Below, piece after piece: positions 55,518-64,000 of a stretch of DNA of 64,000 nt. The notes beneath the pieces are model-generated. The model made no database searches. It was not told the DNA's origin and saw nothing but the letters and a program-made list of their open reading frames with translations. Within the stretch, counting starts at the first letter, position 1, and the number at the start of each line of letters is the position of its first letter. Both the position numbers and the translations under genes were made by a program. Source of the DNA: Bradyrhizobium sp. CCGE-LA001 (GTDB lineage: Bacteria > Pseudomonadota > Alphaproteobacteria > Rhizobiales > Xanthobacteraceae); assembly GCF_000296215.2 (NCBI RefSeq), contig NZ_CP013949.1:7743501-7807500 (forward strand), in the 5' to 3' direction.

Positions 55518-56702
55518 GTGCGTCGATCATTCATCCTAACAACAACCATCCTCGCGCTTGCCGCGGGCAGCTCCGCACGGGCCGACGACCTCAAGGTCGC
55601 GCTGATCTACGGCAAGACCGGTCCGCTCGAGGCCTATGCCAAGCAGACCGAGACCGGTCTGAAGATGGGCTTCGAATACGCCACCAAGGGAACCATGACG
55701 CTCGACGGTCGCAAGATCGTCGTCATCACCAAGGACGACCAGGGCAAGCCGGATCTGGCCAAGGCCGCGCTCGCGGAAGCCTATCAGGACGACAAGGCCG
55801 ACATCGCGATCGGCACGACCTCGTCGGCTGCGGCGCTCGCCATTCTTCCCGTCGCCGAGGAGAACAAGAAGATCCTGATCGTCGAGCCGGCCGTCGCGGA
55901 TCAAATTACCGGCGAGAAGTGGAATCGCTACATCTTCCGAACCGCGCGCAACTCCTCGCAGGACGCGATCTCCAACGCGGTCGCGATCGGCAAGCAGGGC
56001 GTGACCGTCGCGACGCTGGCGCAGGACTACGCGTTCGGCCGCGACGGCGTCGCCGCCTTCAAGGAGGCGCTCGCCAAGACCGGCGCCACGCTCGCCGCGG
56101 AGGAATATGCCCCGACCTCAACCACCGACTTCACCGCGGTCGGCCAACGCCTGTTCGACGCGCTGAAGGACAAGCCCGGCCGCAAGGTGATCTGGGTGAT
56201 CTGGGCCGGCGCCGGCAATCCGCTGGCCAAGCTCCAGGACATGGATCCGAAGCGCTACGGCATCGAGCTGTCGACCGGCGGCAACATCCTGCCGGCGCTC
56301 GCGGCCTATAAGGGCCTGCCCGGCATGGAAGGCGCGACCTATTATTTCTACGAGATCCCGAAGAACCCGGTGAACGACTGGCTGGTCGCCGAGCACCAGA
56401 AGCGCTTCAACGCGCCGCCGGACTTCTTCACCGCGGGCGGCTTCGCCGCCGCGATGTCGGTCGTCGCCGCCGTCACCAAGGCGAAATCGACCGACAGCGA
56501 GAAGCTGATCACGGCGATGGAAGGCCTGGAGTTCGACACGCCGAAGGGCAAGATGGTGTTCCGCAAAGACGACCATCAGGCGCTGCAGAGCATGTATCAC
56601 TTCAAGGTCAAGGTCGACCCGAACGTCGCCTGGGCCGTGCTCGACCCGGTACGTGAGCTGAAGATCGAGGACATGGACGTTCCCGTCCGCAACAAGCGGT
56701 AG
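55518..56702 (+). CDS. Branched-chain-type ABC substrate-binding protein
   Basis: A 394-residue LivK-type periplasmic protein (Peripla_BP_6). The signal peptide is RRSFILTTTILALAAGSSARAD. Mature landmarks are LKVALIYGKTGPLEAYAKQT, IAIGTTSSAAALAILPVAEE, WNRYIFRTARNSSQDA and the C-terminal GKMVFRKDDHQALQ. Start is GTG 55518 with GGGAGGG upstream. It heads the five-gene importer behind the sigma-54 promoter. Substrate is unknown; amides, branched-chain amino acids or aromatic acids are possible for this class. Confidence 0.92.
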   Translation: MRRSFILTTTILALAAGSSARADDLKVALIYGKTGPLEAYAKQTETGLKMGFEYATKGTMTLDGRKIVVITKDDQGKPDLAKAALAEAYQDDKADIAIGTTSSAAALAILPVAEENKKILIVEPAVADQITGEKWNRYIFRTARNSSQDAISNAVAIGKQGVTVATLAQDYAFGRDGVAAFKEALAKTGATLAAEEYAPTSTTDFTAVGQRLFDALKDKPGRKVIWVIWAGAGNPLAKLQDMDPKRYGIELSTGGNILPALAAYKGLPGMEGATYYFYEIPKNPVNDWLVAEHQKRFNAPPDFFTAGGFAAAMSVVAAVTKAKSTDSEKLITAMEGLEFDTPKGKMVFRKDDHQALQSMYHFKVKVDPNVAWAVLDPVRELKIEDMDVPVRNKR

Positions 56703-56711
56703 GCTCCTTGC

Positions 56712-56822
56712 TTCACCTCTCCCGCTCGCGGGAGAGGCCGGGAGAGGGCTCTCTGCTCTTGGGGGTCTTCGCCTGTGGCGATAGCCCTCTCCCCAGCCCT
56801 CCCCCGCAAGCGGGAAGGGAGC
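56712..56822. repeat. Palindromic repeat between binding-protein and LivG genes
   Basis: CTTCACCTCTCCCGCTCGCG and later CCCCCGCAAGCGGGAAGGGAG have similar hairpin arms. Inside lie GGGAGAGGGCT / AGCCCTCTCCCC. It occupies the 170-bp gap in the importer operon, directly after the binding-protein gene. Confidence 0.75.
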
Positions 56823-56872
56823 GCAGCGTGATCGTGGACGCACCTTCATTTCACCATTCATTTTGACACCAC

Positions 56873-57649
56873 ATGCCCCTCACCCTCGAAACCCGCGATC
56901 TCACCATCCGCTTCGGCGGGCATGTCGCCGTCAACAACGTCACCTGCACGTTCCGGCCGGGCGAGCTCACGGCCATCGTCGGGCCGAACGGCGCCGGCAA
57001 GACCACCTATTTCAATTTGATCTCGGGCCAGCTTCGTGCATCGAGCGGCAGCATCCTGTTCGACGGCACCGACATCACTGAGCATTCCGCGCCGATGCGG
57101 ACCCGTGCGGGGCTCGGGCGCGCGTTCCAGCTCACCAACCTGTTCCCGAACCTGACCGTGGAAGAGAATGTCCGCCTCGCGGTGCAGGCGGCGAGCGGCA
57201 CGCATTACGACATGCTGCGCCCCTGGATGGTCCGCCGCGACCTGATCGCACGGGCCGACGCCATCCTCGACCAGGTCGCGCTGGGCAGCCGCCGCGGCGT
57301 CGCCGCGACCGTGCTGTCACATGGCGACCAGCGCAAGCTCGAGGTGGCGCTGATGATCGCGCTGGAGCCGAAAGTGTTCATGTTCGACGAGCCGACCGCG
57401 GGCATGAGCATCGACGAGGTGCCCGTCGTCCTGAACCTGATCGCTCAGCTCAAGCAGGACAGCAGCAAGATCATCCTGCTGGTCGAGCACAAGATGGACG
57501 TGGTGCGCTCGCTCGCCGACCGCATCATCGTGCTGCATAACGGGCAGCTGGTTGCGGACGGGGCGCCTGCCGAAGTGATCGCCTCGCCGATCGTGCAGGA
57601 GGCGTATCTCGGCGTCGCACCCAAGAACGCTGCAGAGAGTGCAGCATGA
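56873..57649 (+). CDS. livG: LivG-type ABC importer ATPase
   Basis: A 258-residue ATPase with Walker A GPNGAGKTT, signature LSHGDQRKLEVALMI, Walker B VFMFDEPTAGMS and H-loop LLVEHKMD. It is one of the two ATPases of the branched-chain-type importer. The next gene starts inside its stop (ATGA at 57646-57649), showing translational coupling. No good ribosome-binding site precedes ATG 56873; expression may be by coupling or from the repeat-containing gap. Confidence 0.93.
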   Translation: MPLTLETRDLTIRFGGHVAVNNVTCTFRPGELTAIVGPNGAGKTTYFNLISGQLRASSGSILFDGTDITEHSAPMRTRAGLGRAFQLTNLFPNLTVEENVRLAVQAASGTHYDMLRPWMVRRDLIARADAILDQVALGSRRGVAATVLSHGDQRKLEVALMIALEPKVFMFDEPTAGMSIDEVPVVLNLIAQLKQDSSKIILLVEHKMDVVRSLADRIIVLHNGQLVADGAPAEVIASPIVQEAYLGVAPKNAAESAA

Positions 57650-58368
57650 CCGATCTTCTCAAACTCTCCGGCGTGCACACCCATATCGGCCGCTATCACA
57701 TCCTCCAGGGCATCGACCTCACGGTCGCGCAGGGCCAGGTCACGATGCTGCTCGGCCGCAACGGCGCCGGCAAGACCACGACGCTGCGCACGATCATGGG
57801 TCTGTGGCCGGCCTCCAGCGGTGAGATCAGCCTCGCCGGGATGCGCATCGAGAGCCGCGCCACGCCCGATATCGCCCGGCTCGGCGTCGGCTATGTGCCC
57901 GAGAGCATGGCGGTGTTCTCCGATCTCACGGTGAAGGAGAACCTGGTGCTCGCGGCGCGCGACGGGCCGCTCGACGACACCCAGCTCGACTGGATCTTCG
58001 GCTTCTTCCCCGCGCTGCGCCGGTTTTGGCTGTCGCGTGCGGGAAGCCTCTCCGGCGGACAGAAACAGATGCTGTCGATCGCGCGCGCCATCATCGAGCC
58101 GCGCAAGCTGCTCCTGATCGACGAGCCGACCAAGGGCCTCGCGCCCGCGATCGTGATGGCGCTGATCGAATGCCTGAAGGAGATCAAGCGCAAGGGCGCG
58201 ACGATCCTCATGGTCGAGCAGAACTTCTTCGCCGCCCGCGAGCTCGGCGACAGCGTGCTGGTCATGGACAACGGCACCATCGTCCATGGCGGCGAGATGT
58301 CGGCGCTCGCCGCCGACGTGCCGCTGCAAGAGCGACTGCTCGGCCTGAGCCTGGAGACGCATCAGTGA
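57646..58368 (+). CDS. livF: LivF-type ABC importer ATPase
   Basis: A 240-residue ATPase with Walker A GRNGAGKTT, signature LSGGQKQML, Walker B LLLIDEPTKGLAP and H-loop LMVEQN. Length and the PESMAVFSDLTVKENL region fit LivF. ATG 57646 overlaps the livG stop; its own stop overlaps the GTG start of the permease gene (GTGA). It belongs to the sigma-54-linked importer operon. Confidence 0.93.
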   Translation: MTDLLKLSGVHTHIGRYHILQGIDLTVAQGQVTMLLGRNGAGKTTTLRTIMGLWPASSGEISLAGMRIESRATPDIARLGVGYVPESMAVFSDLTVKENLVLAARDGPLDDTQLDWIFGFFPALRRFWLSRAGSLSGGQKQMLSIARAIIEPRKLLLIDEPTKGLAPAIVMALIECLKEIKRKGATILMVEQNFFAARELGDSVLVMDNGTIVHGGEMSALAADVPLQERLLGLSLETHQ

Positions 58369-59375
58369 CTGACCTTGCCGCGAACGATCCGCTGCCGAAG
58401 CCGAAGCGCGACCTCGCGCCGATCCTGCTGCCTGTGGCGCTCGCCCTCCTCATGCTTCCGCTGATCGGCTCGACCTCGTCCTGGCTAACGCTGACCGTGG
58501 CGAGCCTCGCCATGGGCATGATGATCTTCATCATGGCCTCCGGCCTCACGCTCGTGTTCGGCCTGATGGACGTGCTCAATTTCGGCCATGGCGCCTTCAT
58601 CGCCGTCGGCGCCTACATCGCGACCCTGGTGCTGGCACCGTTTGCGGCTTCCATTCAGGCCGATTCGCTCTGGATGAACCTCGCCGTACTGGCGCCGGCG
58701 GCGCTGCTGGCGATGGCGGTCTCGGGGGCGCTCGGCCTCGTCGTCGAGCGCGTGCTGATCCTGCCCGTCTATGGCCAGCATCTGAAGCAGATCCTGATGA
58801 CGACGGGCGGCCTGATCGTCGCCGAGCAGACGCTTTATGCGCTCTGGGGACCGCAGATCATCCCGATGCCGCTGCCGACCTCGCTGCGCGGCTCCTTCAT
58901 CCTCGGCGACGTCGCCATTGCCAAGTACCGCGTGCTGGCGATGCTGATCGGCCTCGGCATCTTCATCGCGATTCAGCTCGTGCTCAATCGAAGCAAGATT
59001 GGCCTCCTGATCCGCGCCGGGGTCGAGAATCGCGAGATGGTGGAGGCGCTCGGCTATCGCATCCGCCGCCTTTTCCTCGGCGTGTTCATGACGGGATCGG
59101 CGCTGGCCGGCCTCGGCGGCGTGATGTGGGCGCTCTATCGCGAGCAGGTGCACGCGTCCATGAGTGACGAGCTCACCGTGCTGATCTTCATCGTCGTCAT
59201 CATCGGTGGCCTAGGGTCGATCGGCGGCTGCTTCATCGGCGCGATCCTGGTGGCGATGGTGGCCAATTACGGCGGCTTCCTGGTGCCGAAGCTCGCCCTC
59301 GTCTCCAACATCCTGCTGATGGTCGCCATTCTGATGTGGCGGCCGCGCGGCCTCTATGCGGTGACCAGCCGATGA
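58365..59375 (+). CDS. livH: LivH-type ABC importer permease
   Basis: A 336-residue inner-membrane permease with about eight helices. The Liv permease pattern GLTLVFGLMDVLNFGHGAFIAVGAY and the C-terminal IGGLGSIGGCFIGAILVAMV are clear. The start is GTG 58365, overlapping the livF stop. The next permease gene overlaps its stop (ATGA at 59372-59375). It forms a heterodimer with the LivM-type protein. Confidence 0.92.
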   Translation: MTDLAANDPLPKPKRDLAPILLPVALALLMLPLIGSTSSWLTLTVASLAMGMMIFIMASGLTLVFGLMDVLNFGHGAFIAVGAYIATLVLAPFAASIQADSLWMNLAVLAPAALLAMAVSGALGLVVERVLILPVYGQHLKQILMTTGGLIVAEQTLYALWGPQIIPMPLPTSLRGSFILGDVAIAKYRVLAMLIGLGIFIAIQLVLNRSKIGLLIRAGVENREMVEALGYRIRRLFLGVFMTGSALAGLGGVMWALYREQVHASMSDELTVLIFIVVIIGGLGSIGGCFIGAILVAMVANYGGFLVPKLALVSNILLMVAILMWRPRGLYAVTSR

Positions 59376-60457
59376 TGCTCCTCTCAGGCGACCCGCCGCG
59401 CAGCCGCGTCCTCACGCTCGTTCTTGTCCTCATCATCCTGGCGCTGGCGGCAACGCCGTTCCTGTTCCCGGGCGCCAAGGCGCTGAACGTCGCGGCCAAG
59501 ATCTGCGTCTTCGCCGCGTTGGTCGCGTCCTACGATCTGCTGCTCGGCTACACCGGCTCGGTCTCGTTCGCCCACACCATGTTCTACGGCATCGGCAGCT
59601 ACGCCATCGCGATCGCGCTGTACGGAATGGGCCCGAACTGGGCCGCGGTCGCCACCGGCATCGTCATCGGCCTGCCGCTCGCAGCGCTGCTGGCGCTCGC
59701 GATCGGGCTGTTCTCGCTGCGGGTCGCCGCGATCTTCTTTGCCATGATCACGCTTGCGGTCGCCTCGGCCTTCCAGGTGCTGGCCTCGCAACTGTCCTGG
59801 CTCACCGGCGGCGAGGACGGACGCAGCTTCCAGCTGCCCGAGCTGCTGCGTCCCGGCACCGTGCTGATCTCGAAGAACCTGTTCGGCTTCGAGATCAACG
59901 GCCGCATCCTGACCTTCTACCTGGTGCTCGCCATCTCGGCGCTGATGATCCTGGCTCTGCTGCGGGTGGTGAACTCCCCGTTCGGGCGCGTGCTGCAGGC
60001 GATCCGCGAGAACCGCTTCCGCGCCGAGGCGCTCGGCTTCCGCACCGTGTTCCACCTGACCTATGCCAACTGCATCGCGGCGCTGGTCGCCGCGAGCGCC
60101 GGCATCCTGAACGCGCTGTGGCTGCGCTATGCCGGGCCCGATACCTCGCTCAGCTTCTCGATCATGCTGGACATTCTGCTGATGGTGGTGATCGGCGGCA
60201 TGGGCACCATCTACGGCGCGATCATCGGCGCCACCATCTTCATCCTCGCCCAGAACTATCTGCAGTCGCTGATGAAGGTCGCCTCCACGGCGGCGTCGGA
60301 AGCCGGGCTGCCGCTGCTGCCGGGGCTGTTGCACCCCGACCGCTGGCTGCTGTGGCTCGGGCTGCTGTTCATCGCCAGCGTCTATTTCTTCCCCACCGGC
60401 GTGGTCGGACGGCTGCGCAAGGTCGGCGGCGACAAGAGCGCGGGCGCCTCGCATTAA
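59372..60457 (+). CDS. livM: LivM-type ABC importer permease
   Basis: A 361-residue inner-membrane permease. Pattern YDLLLGYTGSVSFAHTMFYGIGSYAIAI in the N-terminal half and VIGGMGTIYGAIIGATIFI in the C-terminal half are typical of LivM. ATG 59372 overlaps the livH stop. It is the last gene of the importer operon; the following 174 bp hold a hairpin (60561-60585) and the start of the next gene's leader. Confidence 0.92.
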   Translation: MMLLSGDPPRSRVLTLVLVLIILALAATPFLFPGAKALNVAAKICVFAALVASYDLLLGYTGSVSFAHTMFYGIGSYAIAIALYGMGPNWAAVATGIVIGLPLAALLALAIGLFSLRVAAIFFAMITLAVASAFQVLASQLSWLTGGEDGRSFQLPELLRPGTVLISKNLFGFEINGRILTFYLVLAISALMILALLRVVNSPFGRVLQAIRENRFRAEALGFRTVFHLTYANCIAALVAASAGILNALWLRYAGPDTSLSFSIMLDILLMVVIGGMGTIYGAIIGATIFILAQNYLQSLMKVASTAASEAGLPLLPGLLHPDRWLLWLGLLFIASVYFFPTGVVGRLRKVGGDKSAGASH

Positions 60458-60560
60458 GTAACGATTCATGATGCAGCGCAGCGTTCGCGATGTACATGAC
60501 ACAACCGTGACGCGACTCGCGCCCGGCTGCGTGCGAGCGCGATTGCACAACCGGATTAAT

Positions 60561-60585
60561 GCTTAGGTAACTGGCTTTCCTAAGC
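60561..60585. promoter_or_regulatory. Inverted repeat ahead of the large GGDEF-EAL gene
   Basis: GCTTAGG (60561-60567) and CCTAAGC (60579-60585) match perfectly around an 11-base loop, 46 bp before the start codon. It could be an operator, or a leader or terminator hairpin after livM. Confidence 0.4.
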
Positions 60586-60631
60586 TTTGCGCCATTTGTG
60601 CGGTGTATTCCTGTTCCTCCAGGGAGGGGGA

Positions 60632-63600
60632 ATGCGCCAGGTCTTTGCAGGGATCGCAGCCGGAATGTCCTTAGCCGTGAACAACGGCTGGAGGGCGGCG
60701 ATGCGGCGTGGCCCGGTCCTGTGGCTGACCTTGTGCGGCGTGCTGCTGGTCGCGGGCATCTTCGCCGTGACGGCCATGGCTGTCGGCGAGTTTCGCGAGC
60801 GGACCCTGGTCAACCGCGAGCGCGAGCTCGAAAACACCGTGCAGCTGATCGCGCGGCACTTCGATCAGCAATTCCAGGATTCCGATGTCGTCGCCGCCGA
60901 TGTGATCGGGCAGATGAACCTGCCCGACATCGCCTCGCCCGCGATGTTCCGCGAGCGCATGTCCACGCCGGCGACGAACCAGATGCTGCGCAGCAAGATC
61001 AGCTCGGTGTCCTATCTCGGCGACATCGCGATCTACGATGCCGAGGGCGAGCTGATCAACTGGTCGCGCGCCCAGCCGCTGCCCAAGATCAACGTCTCCT
61101 CGCGCGCCTATTTCCAGTCGTTCAAAACCAATCTGACGTCCGAGCCGGTCATCCTGGAATCGGTCCGCAGCTTCATCATCGGCAAATGGACCACGGTGGT
61201 CGCGCGGCGTCTGAACGGTCCCGACGGCACCTTCCTCGGCGCGATGGTCCGGCGGATCGATCCGGACAGCTACCACCAATATTTTGCATCGGTCGCGCTC
61301 GCGGAAGGCACGGCGATCTCGCTGTTCGATCGCGAAGGCAAGATGCTGGCGCGCTATCCGCACGTCGAAGAGATGATCGGACGGAGCTTCAAGGATGCGC
61401 CGCTGATGCGGAGAGTGCTGGCCAAGGGCGGTCAGCACACGCTGCGCGTCAGGAGCCCGGTCGACGGCCAGGAGCGGCTCGGGTCGGCGGCGTCGCTGAC
61501 GCATTTCCCGCTGGTCATCGTCGCCACCAACATCACCAGTGCCGCGCTGGCCGACTGGCGGCAGCAGACCGGCTTCATGGTGGCGACGGCGGGCTTCTCG
61601 GCCGCGGTGATCGCGCTGATCCTCTATCTGATCATCCGCCAGATCAACCGGCAGAACCGCGAGGCCCAGGAGCGGATCGAGGCGGAGCGGCAGCGGCTCG
61701 ACACCGCCCTCAACAACATGTCGCAGGGGCTGATCCTGTACGACGCCAGCGGCCACATCGTCACTTGCAACCGCCGCTATGCTGACATGTTCGGCCTGTC
61801 CCACGACGTCATCAAGCCCGGCTGCCACATCCGCGAGGCGATGCACCATCGCAAGGAGCGCGGTGCGTTCGACGGCAATGTCGAGGAATTTTGCGCCGAC
61901 GTGATGAGAGTCGTCGCCGAAGGCACCGTCTCCACGAGAATTCATCAGCTGGCCAACGGCCGCGCCTTCCAGGTCATCAATACGCCGCTCGCGCAGGGCG
62001 GATGGGTCGCCACCATCGAAGACATCACCGAACGCCGCAGCCTGGAGCAGGAGCGCGACCGCAACCACACCTTCCTGCGCGAGATCATCGATCACATCCC
62101 CTCACGGATCACCGTGAAGGACGCCCGGACGCGCCGGTACCTCCTCGCCAACCGCGTGGCCGAGGAACAGCTCGACGACTCCACCGGGACCATCGTCGGC
62201 AAGACCGCGTTCGATCTCTACCCGGCGGACGACGCCGGCATCGTCACCCGGGACGACGACAGGCTGCTGCAATCGCCGGACGGCCTCTTCCTGGACGAGC
62301 ATATCTGGAACACGCCGAGTATCGGACGGCGCTACATCACCTCGCGCAGGATCGGCATCCGCGACAAGTCCGGCGAGCCGCGCTACATCATCAACGTCGT
62401 CGAGGACGTCACCGAGCAGCGGCGGGCCGACGAGAAGATCGCACACATGGCGCATTACGATGCGCTGACCGACCTGCCGAACCGCACGCTGTTCCGCGAG
62501 CAGATCGAGCGCGAGCTGGCGCATGTCGCCGACGGCTGCCAGTTCGCGCTGCTCTACATCGATGTCGACGAATTCAAGGGCATCAACGACTCGCTCGGCC
62601 ATCACGTCGGCGACGAGCTGCTCAAGGCGATCGCGGCCCGTCTGCGCGGCTGTCTGACGCCGGGCGACCTGATCGCGCGGCTCGGCGGCGACGAGTTCGC
62701 GGTGATCCAGACCGGGATATCCTCCTCCGCCGACGTGGTGTCGTTCGTGACGCGGATCTTTGAGGCGATCCGGCAGCCCTATCATTGCCTCGGGCACCAG
62801 CTCTCCACCGACGCGAGCATCGGGATCGCACTGGCGCCGCAGGACGGCGCCGATCTCGACCAGCTCATCAAGAATGCCGACCTCGCGATGTACGGCGCCA
62901 AGGCCGGAGGACGCCGCACTCACCGCTTCTTCGAGCCGGCGATGGATGCGAGCGCCAAGGCGCGCCTGACCATGGAGCAGGATCTGCGCCAGGCCCTGGT
63001 CAATGGCGGCTTCGAGATTCACTACCAGCCGCTGGTGGACTTACGCTCCGGCGAGGTCTCGGGCTGCGAGGCGCTGCTGCGCTGGCGCCATCCCGAACGC
63101 GGCATGGTGTCGCCGGCGGAATTCATTCCGGTCGCCGAGGACACCGGCCTGATCAACGAGCTCGGCGACTGGGTGCTGCGGACGGCCTGCAACGAGGCCG
63201 CGACCTGGCCCGCGCATGTCCGCGTCGCGGTCAACGTCTCGCCGGTGCAGCTCAAATGCGACACGCTGGCCCTGCGGATCGCCGGCGCGCTCGCCGCGTC
63301 CGGGCTCGACCCGCGCCGGCTCGAGCTCGAGATCACCGAGGCCGTGCTGATCCGCGACGACGAGGCCGCGCTCTCGATCCTGCACCAGCTACGCGCCATC
63401 GGCGTGCGCATCGCGCTCGACGATTTCGGCACCGGCTATTCCTCGCTCAGCTATCTCAAGCGCTTCCCGTTCGACAAGATCAAGATCGATCGCTGCTTCG
63501 TCGCCGACATCGCGGAAACGAGCGGCTCGCCTGTCATCGTGCAAGCCGTGGTGAACATCGCCGCCGCCAGCAGCATGACCACGGTCGCCGAGGGCGTCGA

Positions 63601-63742
63601 GACCGAGGCCCAGCGCGAGATGCTGCGTAACCTCGGTTGCACCGAGATGCAGGGTTATCTGTTCAGCGCACCCAAGCCGGCCGCCGAAGTGCGAAAGCTG
63701 TTCGGCCCGGGTGATGCCGCGCCAGTGGCGGCGGTGGCGTGA
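60632..63742 (+). CDS. Membrane-anchored PAS-PAS-GGDEF-EAL protein
   Basis: A 1,036-residue inner-membrane c-di-GMP enzyme. Two helices (about 27-52 and 313-337) flank a periplasmic Cache-like sensor of about 260 residues. Two PAS regions (about 360-470 and 480-600), GGDEF (about 610-770) and EAL (about 790-1030) follow. GGDEF is intact, but the RxxD inhibitory site is TPGD, so feedback control is probably lost. EAL motifs CEALLRW, NVSPVQ, EITEA, DDFGTGYSS and AEGVET are intact. ATG 60632 has GGGAGGGGG upstream. The next gene overlaps its stop (TGATG). Confidence 0.93.
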   Translation: MRQVFAGIAAGMSLAVNNGWRAAMRRGPVLWLTLCGVLLVAGIFAVTAMAVGEFRERTLVNRERELENTVQLIARHFDQQFQDSDVVAADVIGQMNLPDIASPAMFRERMSTPATNQMLRSKISSVSYLGDIAIYDAEGELINWSRAQPLPKINVSSRAYFQSFKTNLTSEPVILESVRSFIIGKWTTVVARRLNGPDGTFLGAMVRRIDPDSYHQYFASVALAEGTAISLFDREGKMLARYPHVEEMIGRSFKDAPLMRRVLAKGGQHTLRVRSPVDGQERLGSAASLTHFPLVIVATNITSAALADWRQQTGFMVATAGFSAAVIALILYLIIRQINRQNREAQERIEAERQRLDTALNNMSQGLILYDASGHIVTCNRRYADMFGLSHDVIKPGCHIREAMHHRKERGAFDGNVEEFCADVMRVVAEGTVSTRIHQLANGRAFQVINTPLAQGGWVATIEDITERRSLEQERDRNHTFLREIIDHIPSRITVKDARTRRYLLANRVAEEQLDDSTGTIVGKTAFDLYPADDAGIVTRDDDRLLQSPDGLFLDEHIWNTPSIGRRYITSRRIGIRDKSGEPRYIINVVEDVTEQRRADEKIAHMAHYDALTDLPNRTLFREQIERELAHVADGCQFALLYIDVDEFKGINDSLGHHVGDELLKAIAARLRGCLTPGDLIARLGGDEFAVIQTGISSSADVVSFVTRIFEAIRQPYHCLGHQLSTDASIGIALAPQDGADLDQLIKNADLAMYGAKAGGRRTHRFFEPAMDASAKARLTMEQDLRQALVNGGFEIHYQPLVDLRSGEVSGCEALLRWRHPERGMVSPAEFIPVAEDTGLINELGDWVLRTACNEAATWPAHVRVAVNVSPVQLKCDTLALRIAGALAASGLDPRRLELEITEAVLIRDDEAALSILHQLRAIGVRIALDDFGTGYSSLSYLKRFPFDKIKIDRCFVADIAETSGSPVIVQAVVNIAAASSMTTVAEGVETEAQREMLRNLGCTEMQGYLFSAPKPAAEVRKLFGPGDAAPVAAVA

Positions 63743-64000
63743 TGGCGAAATTGCGCACGACCTCCACCAAGGCCATCGACGTCGCGGATTCCTACGCGGT
63801 GCGGCTGATGCAGCATTTGGTGGTGCCGACCTTCGTGATCGACCCCAGGCGCCGCGTCGTGATCTGGAACAGGGCCTGCGAACGCCTGACCGGCGTCGCC
63901 GCCTCGGAGGTGATCGGCACCAGCAAGCACTGGCAGGCCTTCTACGAGACCCGGCGCCCTTGCCTCGCCGACCTCGTCGCGCTCGATCGTCCCGAGCAAC
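63742..64000 (+). CDS. PAS-domain signalling protein, truncated by window edge
   Basis: Only the first 86 codons are visible, starting at ATG 63742 within the TGATG overlap with the large GGDEF-EAL gene. Residues 24-75 form a PAS-like core (LVVPTFVIDPRRRVVIWNRACERLTGVAASEVIGT), followed by HWQAFYETRRPCLADLVAL. Related N termini occur in Bradyrhizobium diguanylate cyclases and PAS kinases. The output domain is outside the window. Confidence 0.7.
   Translation, partial: MAKLRTTSTKAIDVADSYAVRLMQHLVVPTFVIDPRRRVVIWNRACERLTGVAASEVIGTSKHWQAFYETRRPCLADLVALDRPEQ

Overview
The window is chromosomal DNA from an alphaproteobacterium, most likely a Bradyrhizobium or a close relative. The evidence is the high GC content, an RegS/RegR-type redox two-component pair, MmcB, an intracellular PHB depolymerase, pcaHG/pcaF aromatic catabolism and the style of the intergenic palindromes. 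Species was not tested. I see no rRNA, tRNA, CRISPR array, transposase, integrase or phage gene. Coding density is high and most genes belong to recognisable families.

Layout. 1-5.1 kb: end of a Na+/H+ antiporter, a periplasmic amidase, a TauD-type dioxygenase, ispG, an EamA exporter and a Fur/Zur regulator. 5.2-8.4 kb: a tightly packed marR-emrA-emrB efflux operon behind a palindromic operator. 8.5-15.3 kb (minus strand): APH-like kinase, chemoreceptor, pcaG, pcaH, a hydroxyquinol-type intradiol dioxygenase and pcaF, i.e. the lower part of aromatic ring catabolism. 15.5-26.5 kb: mutS, a tandem GrlR-like protein, a membrane protein, OsmC, an ssuACB-type importer and glnD. 26.5-39.3 kb: ogt, DUF1304, an orphan branched-chain-type binding protein, DUF1330, PBP1A, an unknown protein, a YgjP-type metalloprotein, phaZ, an ABC-2 exporter and regS-regR. 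39.5-50.5 kb: mmcB, two convergent GH13 enzymes, a metallo-beta-lactamase-fold hydrolase, a PHB-depolymerase-type esterase, an LLM flavin monooxygenase, a cytochrome P450 and an SDR. 50.7-64 kb: an HWE kinase, two GGDEF-EAL proteins, a sigma-54 activator and a five-gene branched-chain-type ABC importer, then a PAS protein cut by the window edge.

The most coherent regulatory unit is at 53.7-60.5 kb. A PAS-AAA+-Fis activator stands just upstream of an ABC importer (binding protein, LivG, LivF, LivH, LivM). The gap between them carries a good -24/-12 promoter (TGGCGCG-N4-TTGCT), so the activator probably drives the importer through RpoN. A second -24/-12-like site (TGGAACG-N4-TTGCA) precedes glnD.

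The strongest non-coding signal is a large set of palindromic intergenic repeats, about 20 copies in several families. They occupy seven of the eight convergent gaps longer than 100 bp. Two ABC importer operons carry one directly after the binding-protein gene, an arrangement resembling REP elements. One copy has 26-bp perfect terminal inverted repeats.

No clearly new multi-gene system is proved. The best leads are the sigma-54/PAS/transporter unit, the two-barrel GrlR-like protein, the structured element ahead of the unknown 221-aa protein, and the repeat landscape.
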